Below, in pieces: positions 52,155 to 60,197 of a stretch of DNA of 64,000 nucleotides. The DNA comes from Streptomyces sp. CNQ-509 (GTDB taxonomy: Bacteria > Actinomycetota > Actinomycetes > Streptomycetales > Streptomycetaceae): NCBI RefSeq assembly GCF_001011035.1, contig NZ_CP011492.1, positions 6,565,447-6,629,446 of the forward strand, in the 5' to 3' direction. The translations under genes were made by a program, and so were the position numbers. The stretch's first letter is position 1; the number at the start of each line of letters is the position of its first letter. The notes beneath the pieces were generated by a model that worked only from the letters and a program-made list of their open reading frames with translations, was not told the origin of the DNA and did no database searches.

Positions 52155-52667
52155 GTGACTTCGCGCGTTCCGCCGGGCCTCGCCCGGCTCAACTCCGCCG
52201 ACGACCAGGCCGTTGCCGCGCTGCTGCACGAGGTGTGCGCGGCGGGCCCCTGGATCGCGGCCGTGGCCGCGGGCCGCCCCTACCCGGAGCCCGCGCACCT
52301 GTACGCCGCCGCCGAGGCGGCGCTCGCCGCGCTCGACGAGACGGGGCTGGCCGAGGCGATGGCCGGGCACCCGCCCATCGGCCGGCCGGCGCCGGGCGAC
52401 CCGGCCTCGGCGCGCGAGCAGCGGGGCATGGCGGGGGCGCCGGAGGAACTGCGGGCGGAGCTGCGCGAGCTGAACCTCGCGTACCAGGAGCGGTTCGGGC
52501 ACGTCTTCCTCATCTGCGCGACCGGCCTCGGCGCCGTACGGATGCGCGACGCGCTGCGCGCGCGCCTCGGCAACGCGCCGGAGCGGGAGCGGGAGATCGC
52601 GCGCGGCGAGCTGGGCAAGATCAACCGTATCCGGCTGACCCGCCTCGTCGAAGCAGAAGGAGCCTGA
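52155..52667 (+). CDS. uraD: 2-oxo-4-hydroxy-4-carboxy-5-ureidoimidazoline (OHCU) decarboxylase
   Basis: A 170-residue helical enzyme of urate breakdown. The catalytic-His segment MAGHPPIGRPAPGD, the SAREQRGMAGAPEEL segment and the NLAYQERFGHVFLICATG signature are present. GTG 52155 is only ~7 bp after the predicted -10 box, so the mRNA is probably leaderless or nearly so. The HIU hydrolase gene follows at 3 bp. Confidence 0.92.
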   Translation: MTSRVPPGLARLNSADDQAVAALLHEVCAAGPWIAAVAAGRPYPEPAHLYAAAEAALAALDETGLAEAMAGHPPIGRPAPGDPASAREQRGMAGAPEELRAELRELNLAYQERFGHVFLICATGLGAVRMRDALRARLGNAPEREREIARGELGKINRIRLTRLVEAEGA

Positions 52668-52669
52668 CC

Positions 52670-53071
52670 GTGAGCGTCGGCGCCGCCTCCGTCTCCACGC
52701 ACATCCTGGACACCAGCGTCGGCCGCCCCGCGGCCGGGGTCGCCGTCGAACTCTCCGTCAGGACCGGCGGTACGGGAGACGGGGGCACCGGCGGCTGGAC
52801 GGCCCACGCCGCCTCCGCCACCGACGCCGACGGCCGCGTCCGGGACCTCCCGGCGCTGCCGGCGGGCACCACCCACGTACGGCTGGTCTTCGCCACCGGC
52901 CCGTACCTCAGCGAACCAGCAGCCGAGGACCGGCAGGACGCCCCCGCGCACCGGGACGGCGGCGCGTTCTTCCCGGAGGTGGCGGTGGTCTTCGCCGTCG
53001 CCTCCGGCGAGCACTACCACGTGCCGCTGCTGCTCACCCCGTTCGGCTACTCCGTATACCGAGGGAGCTAG
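52670..53071 (+). CDS. uraH: 5-hydroxyisourate hydrolase (transthyretin-like)
   Basis: A 133-residue TLP-family enzyme. Typical are the N-terminal ASVSTHILDTSVGRPAAGV (catalytic His), FFPEVAVVFAV, HYHVPLLLTPFGYSVYRGS and the C-terminal Y-R-G-S tetrapeptide. It converts 5-hydroxyisourate to OHCU. GTG 52670 is 3 bp after uraD; the uricase gene begins 4 bp after its stop. Confidence 0.93.
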   Translation: MSVGAASVSTHILDTSVGRPAAGVAVELSVRTGGTGDGGTGGWTAHAASATDADGRVRDLPALPAGTTHVRLVFATGPYLSEPAAEDRQDAPAHRDGGAFFPEVAVVFAVASGEHYHVPLLLTPFGYSVYRGS

Positions 53072-53074
53072 CAG

Positions 53075-54052
53075 ATGGCAGACCGCCCCGCGCGCGCCGC
53101 GCGCCCCGCCGTGCTCGGCCGCAACCAGTACGGCAAGGCCGAGACCCGCGTCGTCAAGGTCACCCGCGACGGCGACACCCACCACGTCCGCGACCTCAAC
53201 GTCTCGGTCGCGCTGGCCGGTGACATGGACGAGGTCCACTACTCCGGCACCAACACCCACGTGCTCCCCACCGACACCACCAAGAACACCGTCTACGCCT
53301 TCGCCAAGCGGTACGGCATCGAGTCCCCCGAGGCGTTCGCGGTCCACCTCGCCCGGCACTTCACCACCACCCAGGAGGCCATACACCGCGCCCGTATCCG
53401 CGTCGAGGAGTACGCCTGGGAGCGGATCGACGCGCCCTCCCCCGCCGGCTACGCCCTCACCGGCGGGGGTACCCCCACTCGCCACTCCTTCGTACGCCGC
53501 GGCCGGGAGACCCGCGTCGCCCAGGTGACCTACGACGGCGAGCGCTTCGAAGTCCTCGGCGGCCTCAAGGACCTGGTGGTCATGAACACCACCGCGTCGG
53601 AGTTCTGGGGCTACGCCAAGGACGCGTACACGACGCTCCAGGAGGACTACGACCGCATCCTCGCCACCGAGGTCTCCGCCTGGTGGCGGCACCGCTGGAC
53701 CGGCGCAGCGGGTACGGCCGGCGCCGAGCCGCCCGCCTGGGACGAGTCGTACGGGCAGACCGCGAAGCACCTCGTGACCGCCTTCGCCGACACCTACTCG
53801 CTCTCGCTCCAGCAGAGCCTGTACGCCATGGGCGCGCGGGTCGTCGAACACCGACCCGAGATCGAGGAGATCCGCTTCTCCCTGCCCAACAAGCACCACT
53901 TCCGGGTCGACCTGGAGCCCTTCGGGCTGAAGAACGACGCCGCGGACGGCGCCGTCTACTTCGCCGCCGACCGCCCGTACGGTCTGATCGAGGCGACCGT
54001 CCTGCGCGCCGGCGCGGACGCCCGGATCCCCGAGGACATGACCAACCTCTGA
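53075..54052 (+). CDS. uox: Urate oxidase (uricase)
   Basis: A 325-residue cofactor-free oxidase with two T-fold repeats. Key segments are RNQYGKAETRVVKVTRDG (catalytic Lys), the THVLPTDTTKNTVYAFAKR Thr motif, GLKDLVVMNTTASEFWGYAK and the C-terminal EEIRFSLPNKHHFRVDLEPF. It oxidises urate to 5-hydroxyisourate. The order uraD-uraH-uox with 3-4 bp gaps puts the whole urate-to-allantoin route in one operon. Confidence 0.95.
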   Translation: MADRPARAARPAVLGRNQYGKAETRVVKVTRDGDTHHVRDLNVSVALAGDMDEVHYSGTNTHVLPTDTTKNTVYAFAKRYGIESPEAFAVHLARHFTTTQEAIHRARIRVEEYAWERIDAPSPAGYALTGGGTPTRHSFVRRGRETRVAQVTYDGERFEVLGGLKDLVVMNTTASEFWGYAKDAYTTLQEDYDRILATEVSAWWRHRWTGAAGTAGAEPPAWDESYGQTAKHLVTAFADTYSLSLQQSLYAMGARVVEHRPEIEEIRFSLPNKHHFRVDLEPFGLKNDAADGAVYFAADRPYGLIEATVLRAGADARIPEDMTNL

Positions 54053-54093
54053 CCGCCGGCCACCCGCCGCCGGTGAAGGAAGCCGAGGAACCC

Positions 54094-55470
54094 ATGGCAG
54101 CACGCCGCACCGTCGTCGAGAACTGCGCGATCGCCACCGTGGACGCGGCGGGCACGGAGTACGCCTCCGGGCACGTCGTCGTCGCGGACAACCGGATCGA
54201 GTCCGTGGGCGCGGGTCCGGCGCCGGCCGGGCTCGCCGGCGTGGCGCGCCGGATCGACGCCGCGGGACACCTGGCCACGCCCGGACTCGTCAACACCCAC
54301 CACCACTTCTACCAGTGGCTCACCCGCGGCCTCGCCCAGGACGCCAACCTCTTCGACTGGCTCGTCGCCCTCTACCCCACCTGGGCGCGCATCGACGAGC
54401 CGATGTGCCACGCGGCGGCGCAGGGCTCGCTGGCGGTGCTCGCGCGCGGCGGCGTGACCACCGCGATGGACCACCACTACGTCTACCCGCGCGGCGCCGG
54501 CGACCTCTCCGGCGCCATCATCCGCGCCGCGCGCGAGACGGGCCTGCGCTTCACCTTCGCCCGCGGCTCGATGGACCTCGGCGAGACGGCCGGAGGACTG
54601 CCGCCGGACTTCGCGGTCGAGACCCTGGACGGCGCGCTCGCGGGCACGGAGGCGGTCATCGACGCGCACCACGACGCGTCGTACGACGCGATGGTGCAGG
54701 TCGCGGCGGCGCCGTGCTCGCCGTTCTCCATCTCCACGGAACTGCTGCGCGAGGGCGCGGAACTGGGCCGCCGCAAGGGCGTGCGGCTGCACACGCACGG
54801 CAGCGAGACGGTGGAGGAGGAGAAGTTCTGCCACGAGCGGTTCGGGATGGGCCCGACGGCCTACTTCGAATCCACGGGGTGGCTGGGCGACGACGTGTGG
54901 ATGGCCCACTGCGTCCACATGACCGACGCCGACATCGCCGCCTTCGCCCGCACGCGCACGGGCGTCGCCCACTGCCCCTCGTCCAACGCCCGCCTGGCGG
55001 CGGGCATCGCCCGCGTCCCGGACATGCTGGCGGCGGGCGTCCCGGTCGGCCTGGGCGTGGACGGCAGCGCGTCGAACGAGTCCGGCGAACTCCACACGGA
55101 GCTGCGCAACGCGCTGCTGATCAACAGGCTGGGCGCACACCGGGAGAAGGCCCTGACGGCCCGCCAGGCCCTGCGCCTGGCCACGTACGGCGGCGCCCAG
55201 GTGCTGGGCCGCGAGGACGCGATCGGCTCCCTGGAGCCGGGCAAGCTGGCGGACCTGGTGCTGTGGAAACTCGACGGCCTGGCCCACGCCTCGATCGCGG
55301 ACCCGGTGGCGGCCCTGGTCCTGGGCGCGCCGGCGCCGGTGACGCTGTCGCTGGCCGACGGAAAGCCGGTGGTGGAGGAGGGCCGGCTGGTGACGGTCGA
55401 CGAGGAGGCGGTGGCGGCGAAGACGAGGGAAGAGGCCGGAAGACTGGCGCGGCTGGCGAGCGGCGACTGA
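54094..55470 (+). CDS. 8-oxoguanine/guanine-type deaminase (amidohydrolase superfamily)
   Basis: A 458-residue metal-dependent amidohydrolase. The metal site TPGLVNTHHHFYQWLTRG, VRLHTHGSETVEEEKFCHER, WMAHCVHMTDADIAAF and GVAHCPSSNARLAAGI with GLGVDGSASNESGEL match the 8-oxoguanine deaminase / hydroxydechloroatrazine ethylaminohydrolase-like group. ATG 54094 follows a GAGGAA site 41 bp after uricase. In this operon it likely feeds purine bases (guanine or 8-oxoguanine) into xanthine or urate. Confidence 0.88.
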   Translation: MAARRTVVENCAIATVDAAGTEYASGHVVVADNRIESVGAGPAPAGLAGVARRIDAAGHLATPGLVNTHHHFYQWLTRGLAQDANLFDWLVALYPTWARIDEPMCHAAAQGSLAVLARGGVTTAMDHHYVYPRGAGDLSGAIIRAARETGLRFTFARGSMDLGETAGGLPPDFAVETLDGALAGTEAVIDAHHDASYDAMVQVAAAPCSPFSISTELLREGAELGRRKGVRLHTHGSETVEEEKFCHERFGMGPTAYFESTGWLGDDVWMAHCVHMTDADIAAFARTRTGVAHCPSSNARLAAGIARVPDMLAAGVPVGLGVDGSASNESGELHTELRNALLINRLGAHREKALTARQALRLATYGGAQVLGREDAIGSLEPGKLADLVLWKLDGLAHASIADPVAALVLGAPAPVTLSLADGKPVVEEGRLVTVDEEAVAAKTREEAGRLARLASGD

Positions 55471-55920
55471 GGAGAGCCCACAGACTCCCGGCCGGGGGGA
55501 CGGCCCCGGCCGGGACCGGGGCGGGGGAGGAACTCCCGGCGCGGCCCGGGGTCTTCCCGCCTGCGCCCCGGGAACCGGTGCGGCCGATGAAGACGGGTCA
55601 CCCGCGCCGGGTTTCCAGGAGGAGCTGGACCGAAGCAGCCGACGCACCCTCGTCGGAGTCCCGGGCAGCGACGATGCCGACGGGCACCCGACACAGGGTG
55701 CGGCGTGCCGACGGGATCCCGCACCGCCCGCTTCCCGAACGAGGGCGCGGACGCGGAGCAGGGGTAGCTGTTCGACGCGCGCGAAGCCGGCGCAGCAATA
55801 CGCGGCGATCGGCAACCAGCGGCGCCGTCAGGGCTGATCCGGGGGCGGCGCCCCCCCGGGGCCCGGGGCGGAGCCCCGGGGGCCCCGGGTTCCGGGGCGG
55901 GGCGGGTCAGGGGAAAGCCC
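55471..55920. other. 450-bp intergenic region with GC hairpins
   Basis: No convincing gene. It contains GC-rich dyads soon after the deaminase stop and a strong palindrome (CCCGGGGCCCGGGGC ... CCCCGGGGGCCCCGGG, about 55855-55889) that can terminate both convergent units. A 66-codon minus-strand frame (55598-55798) has no recognisable domain and may be a gene relic. Confidence 0.5.
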
Positions 55921-56694
55921 CTACAGCTCCGGGACGCGGCCCCCGTAGCGGGTGAAGTTGCGGCGGTTCGCCTCGTCCCCGCCCGGGACGTTCGCACTCA
56001 CCCACCGCGGCAGCTCCACCCCCCGCTCCGCCGCCCGCTCGTCCAGCTCCGCCAGCAGCAGCGCCCACGTGTACGCCCCCAGCACCGTCGACACCGCCGC
56101 CGTGCGCGGCGACTCCTGCGGGTGCACCACGTCGCCCGGCGGTACCCGCGTGTCCAGCACCACTGTCGCGTGGTCCGCCAGCCGCGTGCTCGACCGCGCC
56201 GTCGCGCTCGCCGACGCCTGCATCGACGTCACCGCCACCACCGGTACCCCCCGCGCCATGCACTCCTGCGCGATCTCCACCGGATACGGGTTCCGGCCGC
56301 TGGTGGAGAAGACCACCACCACGTCCTGCGGCCCGGGCTTCACCCGCTCCACCGTCGCCCGCCCCGAGCCCGGCCGGCGCTCCGCGGCGGTGCTCGCCGT
56401 CGCGCCGTTCAGCGGCAGGATCTCCGGGTCCCACACGGGCCGTACGCAGGCCAGCCCGCCCGCACGGTAGAACGTCTCGCAGACCATCGCCAGCGAGTGC
56501 CCGGCCCCGGCCGCGTACACCAGGCCGCCCGCGGCGACGGCGTCCAGGATCAGCGTGGCGGCGTCCGCGACCGCCGTCCCCGCGGTCCGGTCGAGGTCGT
56601 CGAGCAGGCCGCGGAAGCGGCCGGCCACGGCGGCGCGGGCGGCGGCGCCGGAGGCACCGCCGGGGTCGCGGGAGTCGTGTGTGTCGTCGGTCAT
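55921..56694 (-). CDS. SIS-domain protein (UPF0309-like sugar-phosphate binding)
   Basis: A 257-residue one-domain SIS protein: LVYAAGAGHSLAMVCETFYR, AGGLACVRPVWDPEILPLNG, DVVVVFSTSGRNPYPVEIAQ and PVVAVTSMQASASATARSS are the sugar-phosphate-binding loops. It resembles the UPF0309 family found near amino-sugar genes. It starts at ATG 56694, 64 bp after the stop of the malate synthase gene on the same strand. It has no obvious purine role. Confidence 0.82.
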   Translation of the reverse strand: MTDDTHDSRDPGGASGAAARAAVAGRFRGLLDDLDRTAGTAVADAATLILDAVAAGGLVYAAGAGHSLAMVCETFYRAGGLACVRPVWDPEILPLNGATASTAAERRPGSGRATVERVKPGPQDVVVVFSTSGRNPYPVEIAQECMARGVPVVAVTSMQASASATARSSTRLADHATVVLDTRVPPGDVVHPQESPRTAAVSTVLGAYTWALLLAELDERAAERGVELPRWVSANVPGGDEANRRNFTRYGGRVPEL

Positions 56695-56758
56695 GGCAGC
56701 ATGCGACCACGTGAGGACCCCGCTCCGCCAGAGGGTGCCTGCAGCTGGGGCGGGCGCG

Positions 56759-58357
56759 TCAGTCCAGGAGTTCGTACGCGGGCAGCGTCAGGAAGTCCGC
56801 GTAGTCCGCGTCCAGCGACACCCGCAGCAGCAGGTCGTGCGCCTGCTGCCACCGCCCCGCCGCGAACGCCTCCGCCCCCAGCTCCGCGCGGAGGTCCGCG
56901 AGTTCGTCCGCCGCGATCCGCCGCACCAGTTCCTCCGTCACCCGCCGGCCGTCGTCGAAGACGACGCCCGCGTTGATCCACTGCCAGATCTGCGACCGCG
57001 AGATCTCCGCCGTGGCGGCGTCCTCCATGAGGTTGAAGATGGCCACCGCGCCCATGCCGCGCAGCCACGCCTCGATGTAACGGATGCCCACCTGCACGGC
57101 GTTGACCAGCCCCGGGTACGTCGGCCTCGCGTCCAGGGAGTCGACGGCGATCAGGTCGGCGGCGGCCACGGACACGTCCTCGCGCAGCCGGTCCTTCTGG
57201 TGCGGTCGCTCCCCGAGCACCGCGTCGAACGACTCCAGGGCGAGGGGCACCAGGTCCGGGTGCGCGACCCAGGAACCGTCGAAGCCGTCGCGCGCCTCGC
57301 GGTCCTTGTCCGCCTTCACCTTCTCGAACGCCACCTCGTTCACCTCGGGGTCGCGCCGGGAGGGGATGAAGGCGGCCATGCCGCCGATGGCGTGCGCGCC
57401 GCGCTTGTGGCAGGTGCGGACGAGGAGTTCGGTGTACGCGCGCATGAAGGGGGCCGTCATCGTGACCGCGTTGCGGTCGGGGAGGACGAACTTCGCGCCG
57501 CCGTCGCGGAAGTTCTTCACGATCGAGAAGAGGTAGTCCCAGCGGCCGGCGTTGAGGCCGGAGGCGTGGTCACGCAGCTCGTAGAGGATCTCCTCCATCT
57601 CGTACGCGGCGGTGATGGTCTCGATCAGGACGGTGGCCCTCACGGTGCCCTGCGGGATGCCGCAGTAGTCCTGGGCGAAGACGAACACCTCGTTCCACAG
57701 CCGCGCCTCGAGGTGCGACTCGGTCTTCGGCAGGTAGAAGTACGGGCCCTTGCCGACGTCGAGCAGCCGCCGGGCGTTGTGGAAGAAGTAGAGCCCGAAG
57801 TCGACCAGCGCGCCCGGCACGGGGCGGCCGTCGACGGTCACGTGGCGCTCGTCCAGGTGCCAGCCGCGGGGCCGGGCGACGACGGTCGCCAGCTCCGCGG
57901 CGGGCCGGAGGGCGTAGGACTTGCCGGACGCGGGGTCGGTGAAGTCGATGCGGCGCTCGTAGGCGTCGATGAGGTTGGCCTGGCCGCCGATGACGTTCTC
58001 CCAGGTGGGTGCGGAGGCGTCCTCGAAGTCGGCGAGCCAGACCCGGGCGCCGGAGTTGAGGGCGTTGATCGTCATCTTGCGGTCGGTGGGGCCGGTGATC
58101 TCCACCCGGCGGTCCTCCAGCGCGGGCGGGGCGGGGGCGACGCGCCAGGTGTCGTCGGCGCGGACGGCCGCGGTCTCGGGGAGGAAGTCGAGGGTGGCGG
58201 TGCGGGCGATGGCGGCGCGGCGTTCGGCGCGGCGGGCGAGGAGTTCGTCGCGGCGGGGGGTGAACCGGCGGTGGAGTTCGCCGAGGAAGGCGAGGGCGGC
58301 GTCGGTGAGGACGTCGTCCTGGCGGGACGCGGGCTCGGCGGCGACGACTGCGGACAT
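56759..58357 (-). CDS. aceB: Malate synthase A
   Basis: A 532-residue enzyme condensing glyoxylate with acetyl-CoA to malate. Signatures are GPTDRKMTINALNSGARVWL, DFEDASAPTWENVIGGQANL, FCGIPQ-type AQDYCGIPQGTVRATVLIET, LFSIVKNFRDGGAKFVLPDR and RPTYPGLVNAVQVGIRYIEA with the C-terminal MGAVAIFNLMEDAATAEISR. Length matches form A. ATG 58357 has an AAGGAG site. Its promoter bears two palindromes shared with other allantoin-route genes, so it is here a second sink for allantoin-derived glyoxylate rather than only a glyoxylate-shunt enzyme. Confidence 0.95.
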   Translation of the reverse strand: MSAVVAAEPASRQDDVLTDAALAFLGELHRRFTPRRDELLARRAERRAAIARTATLDFLPETAAVRADDTWRVAPAPPALEDRRVEITGPTDRKMTINALNSGARVWLADFEDASAPTWENVIGGQANLIDAYERRIDFTDPASGKSYALRPAAELATVVARPRGWHLDERHVTVDGRPVPGALVDFGLYFFHNARRLLDVGKGPYFYLPKTESHLEARLWNEVFVFAQDYCGIPQGTVRATVLIETITAAYEMEEILYELRDHASGLNAGRWDYLFSIVKNFRDGGAKFVLPDRNAVTMTAPFMRAYTELLVRTCHKRGAHAIGGMAAFIPSRRDPEVNEVAFEKVKADKDREARDGFDGSWVAHPDLVPLALESFDAVLGERPHQKDRLREDVSVAAADLIAVDSLDARPTYPGLVNAVQVGIRYIEAWLRGMGAVAIFNLMEDAATAEISRSQIWQWINAGVVFDDGRRVTEELVRRIAADELADLRAELGAEAFAAGRWQQAHDLLLRVSLDADYADFLTLPAYELLD

Positions 58358-58447
58358 GGCTGTCACTCCTTGGCGGCACGGGGTGCCGGGCGCAGCGGAA
58401 CGTGGCGTGGGCGGCCGGAAACGCATTCCGACCCTTCTGGCCTGTGG

Positions 58448-58488
58448 AGAATAGTTTCCTTATGCCGGAAGTTCAACGGTCTGTTGAC
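58448..58488 (-). promoter_or_regulatory. aceB promoter with two distinct operator palindromes
   Basis: Read toward aceB: TTGAAC (complement of 58471-58476), 17 bp, TATTCT (complement of 58448-58453). TTCAACGGTCTGTTGAC (58472-58488) overlaps the -35 box, and TTCCTTATGCCGGAA (58456-58470) fills the spacer. The first matches the urate-operon and allB sites; the second has the TTCC-N7-GGAA form of the gcl and hyi sites. Confidence 0.65.
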
Positions 58489-58521
58489 GTCGAGAGGCTT
58501 TCGGTACGGGCCGAGCGGCGC

Positions 58522-59175
58522 TCAGTGCCAGCCTGCCCGCGGCTCGTCGAGCAGCGCCAGATCCGCGGGGGTGTCCACGTCGTCCGGCGCCGCGACGTCA
58601 CCGCACTCCACCAGCGCCAGCTCGCCCCGGCGCGCCGCGCGGGCCAGCACGTCGCGGGCGCCCCGGTCGCCGGTGGCGCCCGCCGCGACCTCCGGCCAGC
58701 GCGGGCGGCCCAGCAGCACCGGGTGGCCGCGCACCCCGCCGTACGTGGCCGCCGCCAACCCGGCGCCCCCGGCGGCGTACGCGTCGACCACGCGCGCGAC
58801 CGCCGCGGGCCCGACGCGCGGCTGGTCCACCAGGAGCACCACCGCCGCCGCGGCGGTGGTCGGCTCCAGCGACGCCAGACCGGCGCGCAGCGACGAGCCC
58901 ATGCCCGACTCCCAGTCCGGGTTGGACACCGCTACGCAGCCGGCCAGCCACGCCCCGGCCCGTACCGCCTCCTCCGCCGCGCCCAGCACCACGTGCACCG
59001 GCGCGCAGCCCGCCGCCCGCAGCACTCCGGCCGCCCGCTCCACCAGCGGCCGCCCGGCGGGGCCGGCCGGCAGCAGCGCCTTGGGCCGCCCGCCGAGCCG
59101 CCGTCCGCCGCCCGCGGCGAGGAGCAGCCCGGCGACGGCGGGGCCCGTGCCGGGTGATCCGGCGGGCGCGCTCAT
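58522..59175 (-). CDS. MocA/MobA-like molybdenum-cofactor nucleotidyltransferase
   Basis: A 217-residue NTP-transferase fold protein: VAGLLLAAGGGRRLGGRPKA (nucleotide loop), VAVSNPDWESGMGSSLRAGL, VVLLVDQPRVGPAAVARVV and ATYGGVRGHPVLLGRPRW. This fits molybdopterin cytidylyl- or guanylyltransferases that mature Moco for hydroxylases; B. subtilis PucB of the purine pathway is such a protein. It lies between aceB and the AllR-like gene, so the likely client is the xanthine dehydrogenase encoded 35 kb away. Confidence 0.82.
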   Translation of the reverse strand: MSAPAGSPGTGPAVAGLLLAAGGGRRLGGRPKALLPAGPAGRPLVERAAGVLRAAGCAPVHVVLGAAEEAVRAGAWLAGCVAVSNPDWESGMGSSLRAGLASLEPTTAAAAVVLLVDQPRVGPAAVARVVDAYAAGGAGLAAATYGGVRGHPVLLGRPRWPEVAAGATGDRGARDVLARAARRGELALVECGDVAAPDDVDTPADLALLDEPRAGWH

Positions 59176-59231
59176 CCGAAGCGCCCGTTCCCGGTGGTGT
59201 GCCGCGTCATGAGGGCCGTCCCGCCGCGCCG

Positions 59232-60023
59232 TCAGTCCGCGCCCGCGGTCGCGTCCGTCAGCGCCGCCGACAGTTCCCGCGCGACCTCCTGGAGCACCGG
59301 CACGATCCGCTCCGTCGCCGCCTCGGTCACCCGGCCCGCGGGCCCGGAGATCGAGACCGCCGCCGCCGTGGGCGCGTCCGGCACCGCGACGGCCAGGCAG
59401 CGCACGCCCATCTCCTGCTCGTTGTCGTCCACCGCGTAGCCGTCCGCGCGGACGGCGGCCAGCGCCTTGAGGAAGACGTCCGCCGAGGTGATCGTCTTCT
59501 CGGTCGCCGCCGGCATGCCGGTACGGGCCAGCAGGGCCCGTACCTCCCCGTCCGGCAGGTGCGCGAGCAGCGCCTTGCCCACGCCGGTCGAGTGCGGCAG
59601 CACCCGCCGCCCGACCTCGGTGAACATCCGCATCGAGTGCCGCGACGGCACCTGCGCGACGTACACGACCTCGTCGCCGTCGAGCAGCGCCATGTTCGCG
59701 GTCTCGCCGGTCTCCTCCACCAGCCGCGCCAGATGCGGCCGCGCCCAGGTGCCGAGCAGCCGGGACGCGCTCTCGCCGAGCCGGATCAGCCGCGGGCCCA
59801 GCGCGTAGCGACGGTTGGGCTGCTGGCGTACGCAGCCGGTGGCGACCAGGGTCCGCATGAGGCGGTGGATGGTCGGCAACGGCAGCCCGCTGCTGCCCGC
59901 CAGCTCGCTCAGCCCCACCTCGCCGCCCGCGTCGGCCATCCGTTCCAGCAGGTCGAAGGCGCGCTCCAGCGACTGGACGCCGCCGCCTGCGGGCGGCCTG
60001 GGCTCATCGGTGCTGCGGGGCAC
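59232..60023 (-). CDS. allR: IclR-family repressor, AllR-like
   Basis: A 263-residue protein with N-terminal winged helix (VQSLERAFDLLERMADAGGE; VGLSELAGSSGLPLPTIHRL; MRTLVATGCVRQ) and the IclR effector domain (RMFTEVGRRVLPHSTGVGKA; NEQEMGVRCLAVAVPDAPT). Divergent pairing with allantoinase is the usual arrangement of the Streptomyces allantoin repressor AllR. It is the best candidate for binding the TTCAAC-N5-GTTGAA and/or TTCCG-N5-CGGAA palindromes. The start at 60023 has an AAGGAA site. Confidence 0.88.
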   Translation of the reverse strand: MPRSTDEPRPPAGGGVQSLERAFDLLERMADAGGEVGLSELAGSSGLPLPTIHRLMRTLVATGCVRQQPNRRYALGPRLIRLGESASRLLGTWARPHLARLVEETGETANMALLDGDEVVYVAQVPSRHSMRMFTEVGRRVLPHSTGVGKALLAHLPDGEVRALLARTGMPAATEKTITSADVFLKALAAVRADGYAVDDNEQEMGVRCLAVAVPDAPTAAAVSISGPAGRVTEAATERIVPVLQEVARELSAALTDATAGAD

Positions 60024-60120
60024 GTTCGCGGTTCCTTCCGTACGGGTGCGACCGCAGCTTAACGGTCCGGAATCCGGCTTTCAGCATGTGGAATCCGCCA
60101 AGCCGCCCGCGAACCGGCCC

Positions 60121-60171
60121 TTGACGAGGGCGGGCACCCGCGACGACAGTGCATTTCAACAGAACGTTGAA
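60121..60171 (+). promoter_or_regulatory. allB promoter with TTCAAC-N5-GTTGAA operator
   Basis: TTGACG (60121-60126) with GACAGT (60145-60150) at 18 bp forms the allB promoter. TTCAACAGAACGTTGAA (60155-60171), with perfect 6-bp arms, lies just after the -10 box over the likely start of transcription. A weaker TTTC-N7-GGAA site (60079-60093) lies between this and allR. Confidence 0.7.
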
Positions 60172-60197
60172 GACGTGGACCGCCGAGAGGAGACCGG

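Noticed and set aside
55598..55798. A 66-codon minus-strand frame as a possible LysR C-terminal fragment
   Set aside because: Similarity is too weak and short to assign; reported only as a note in the intergenic entry.
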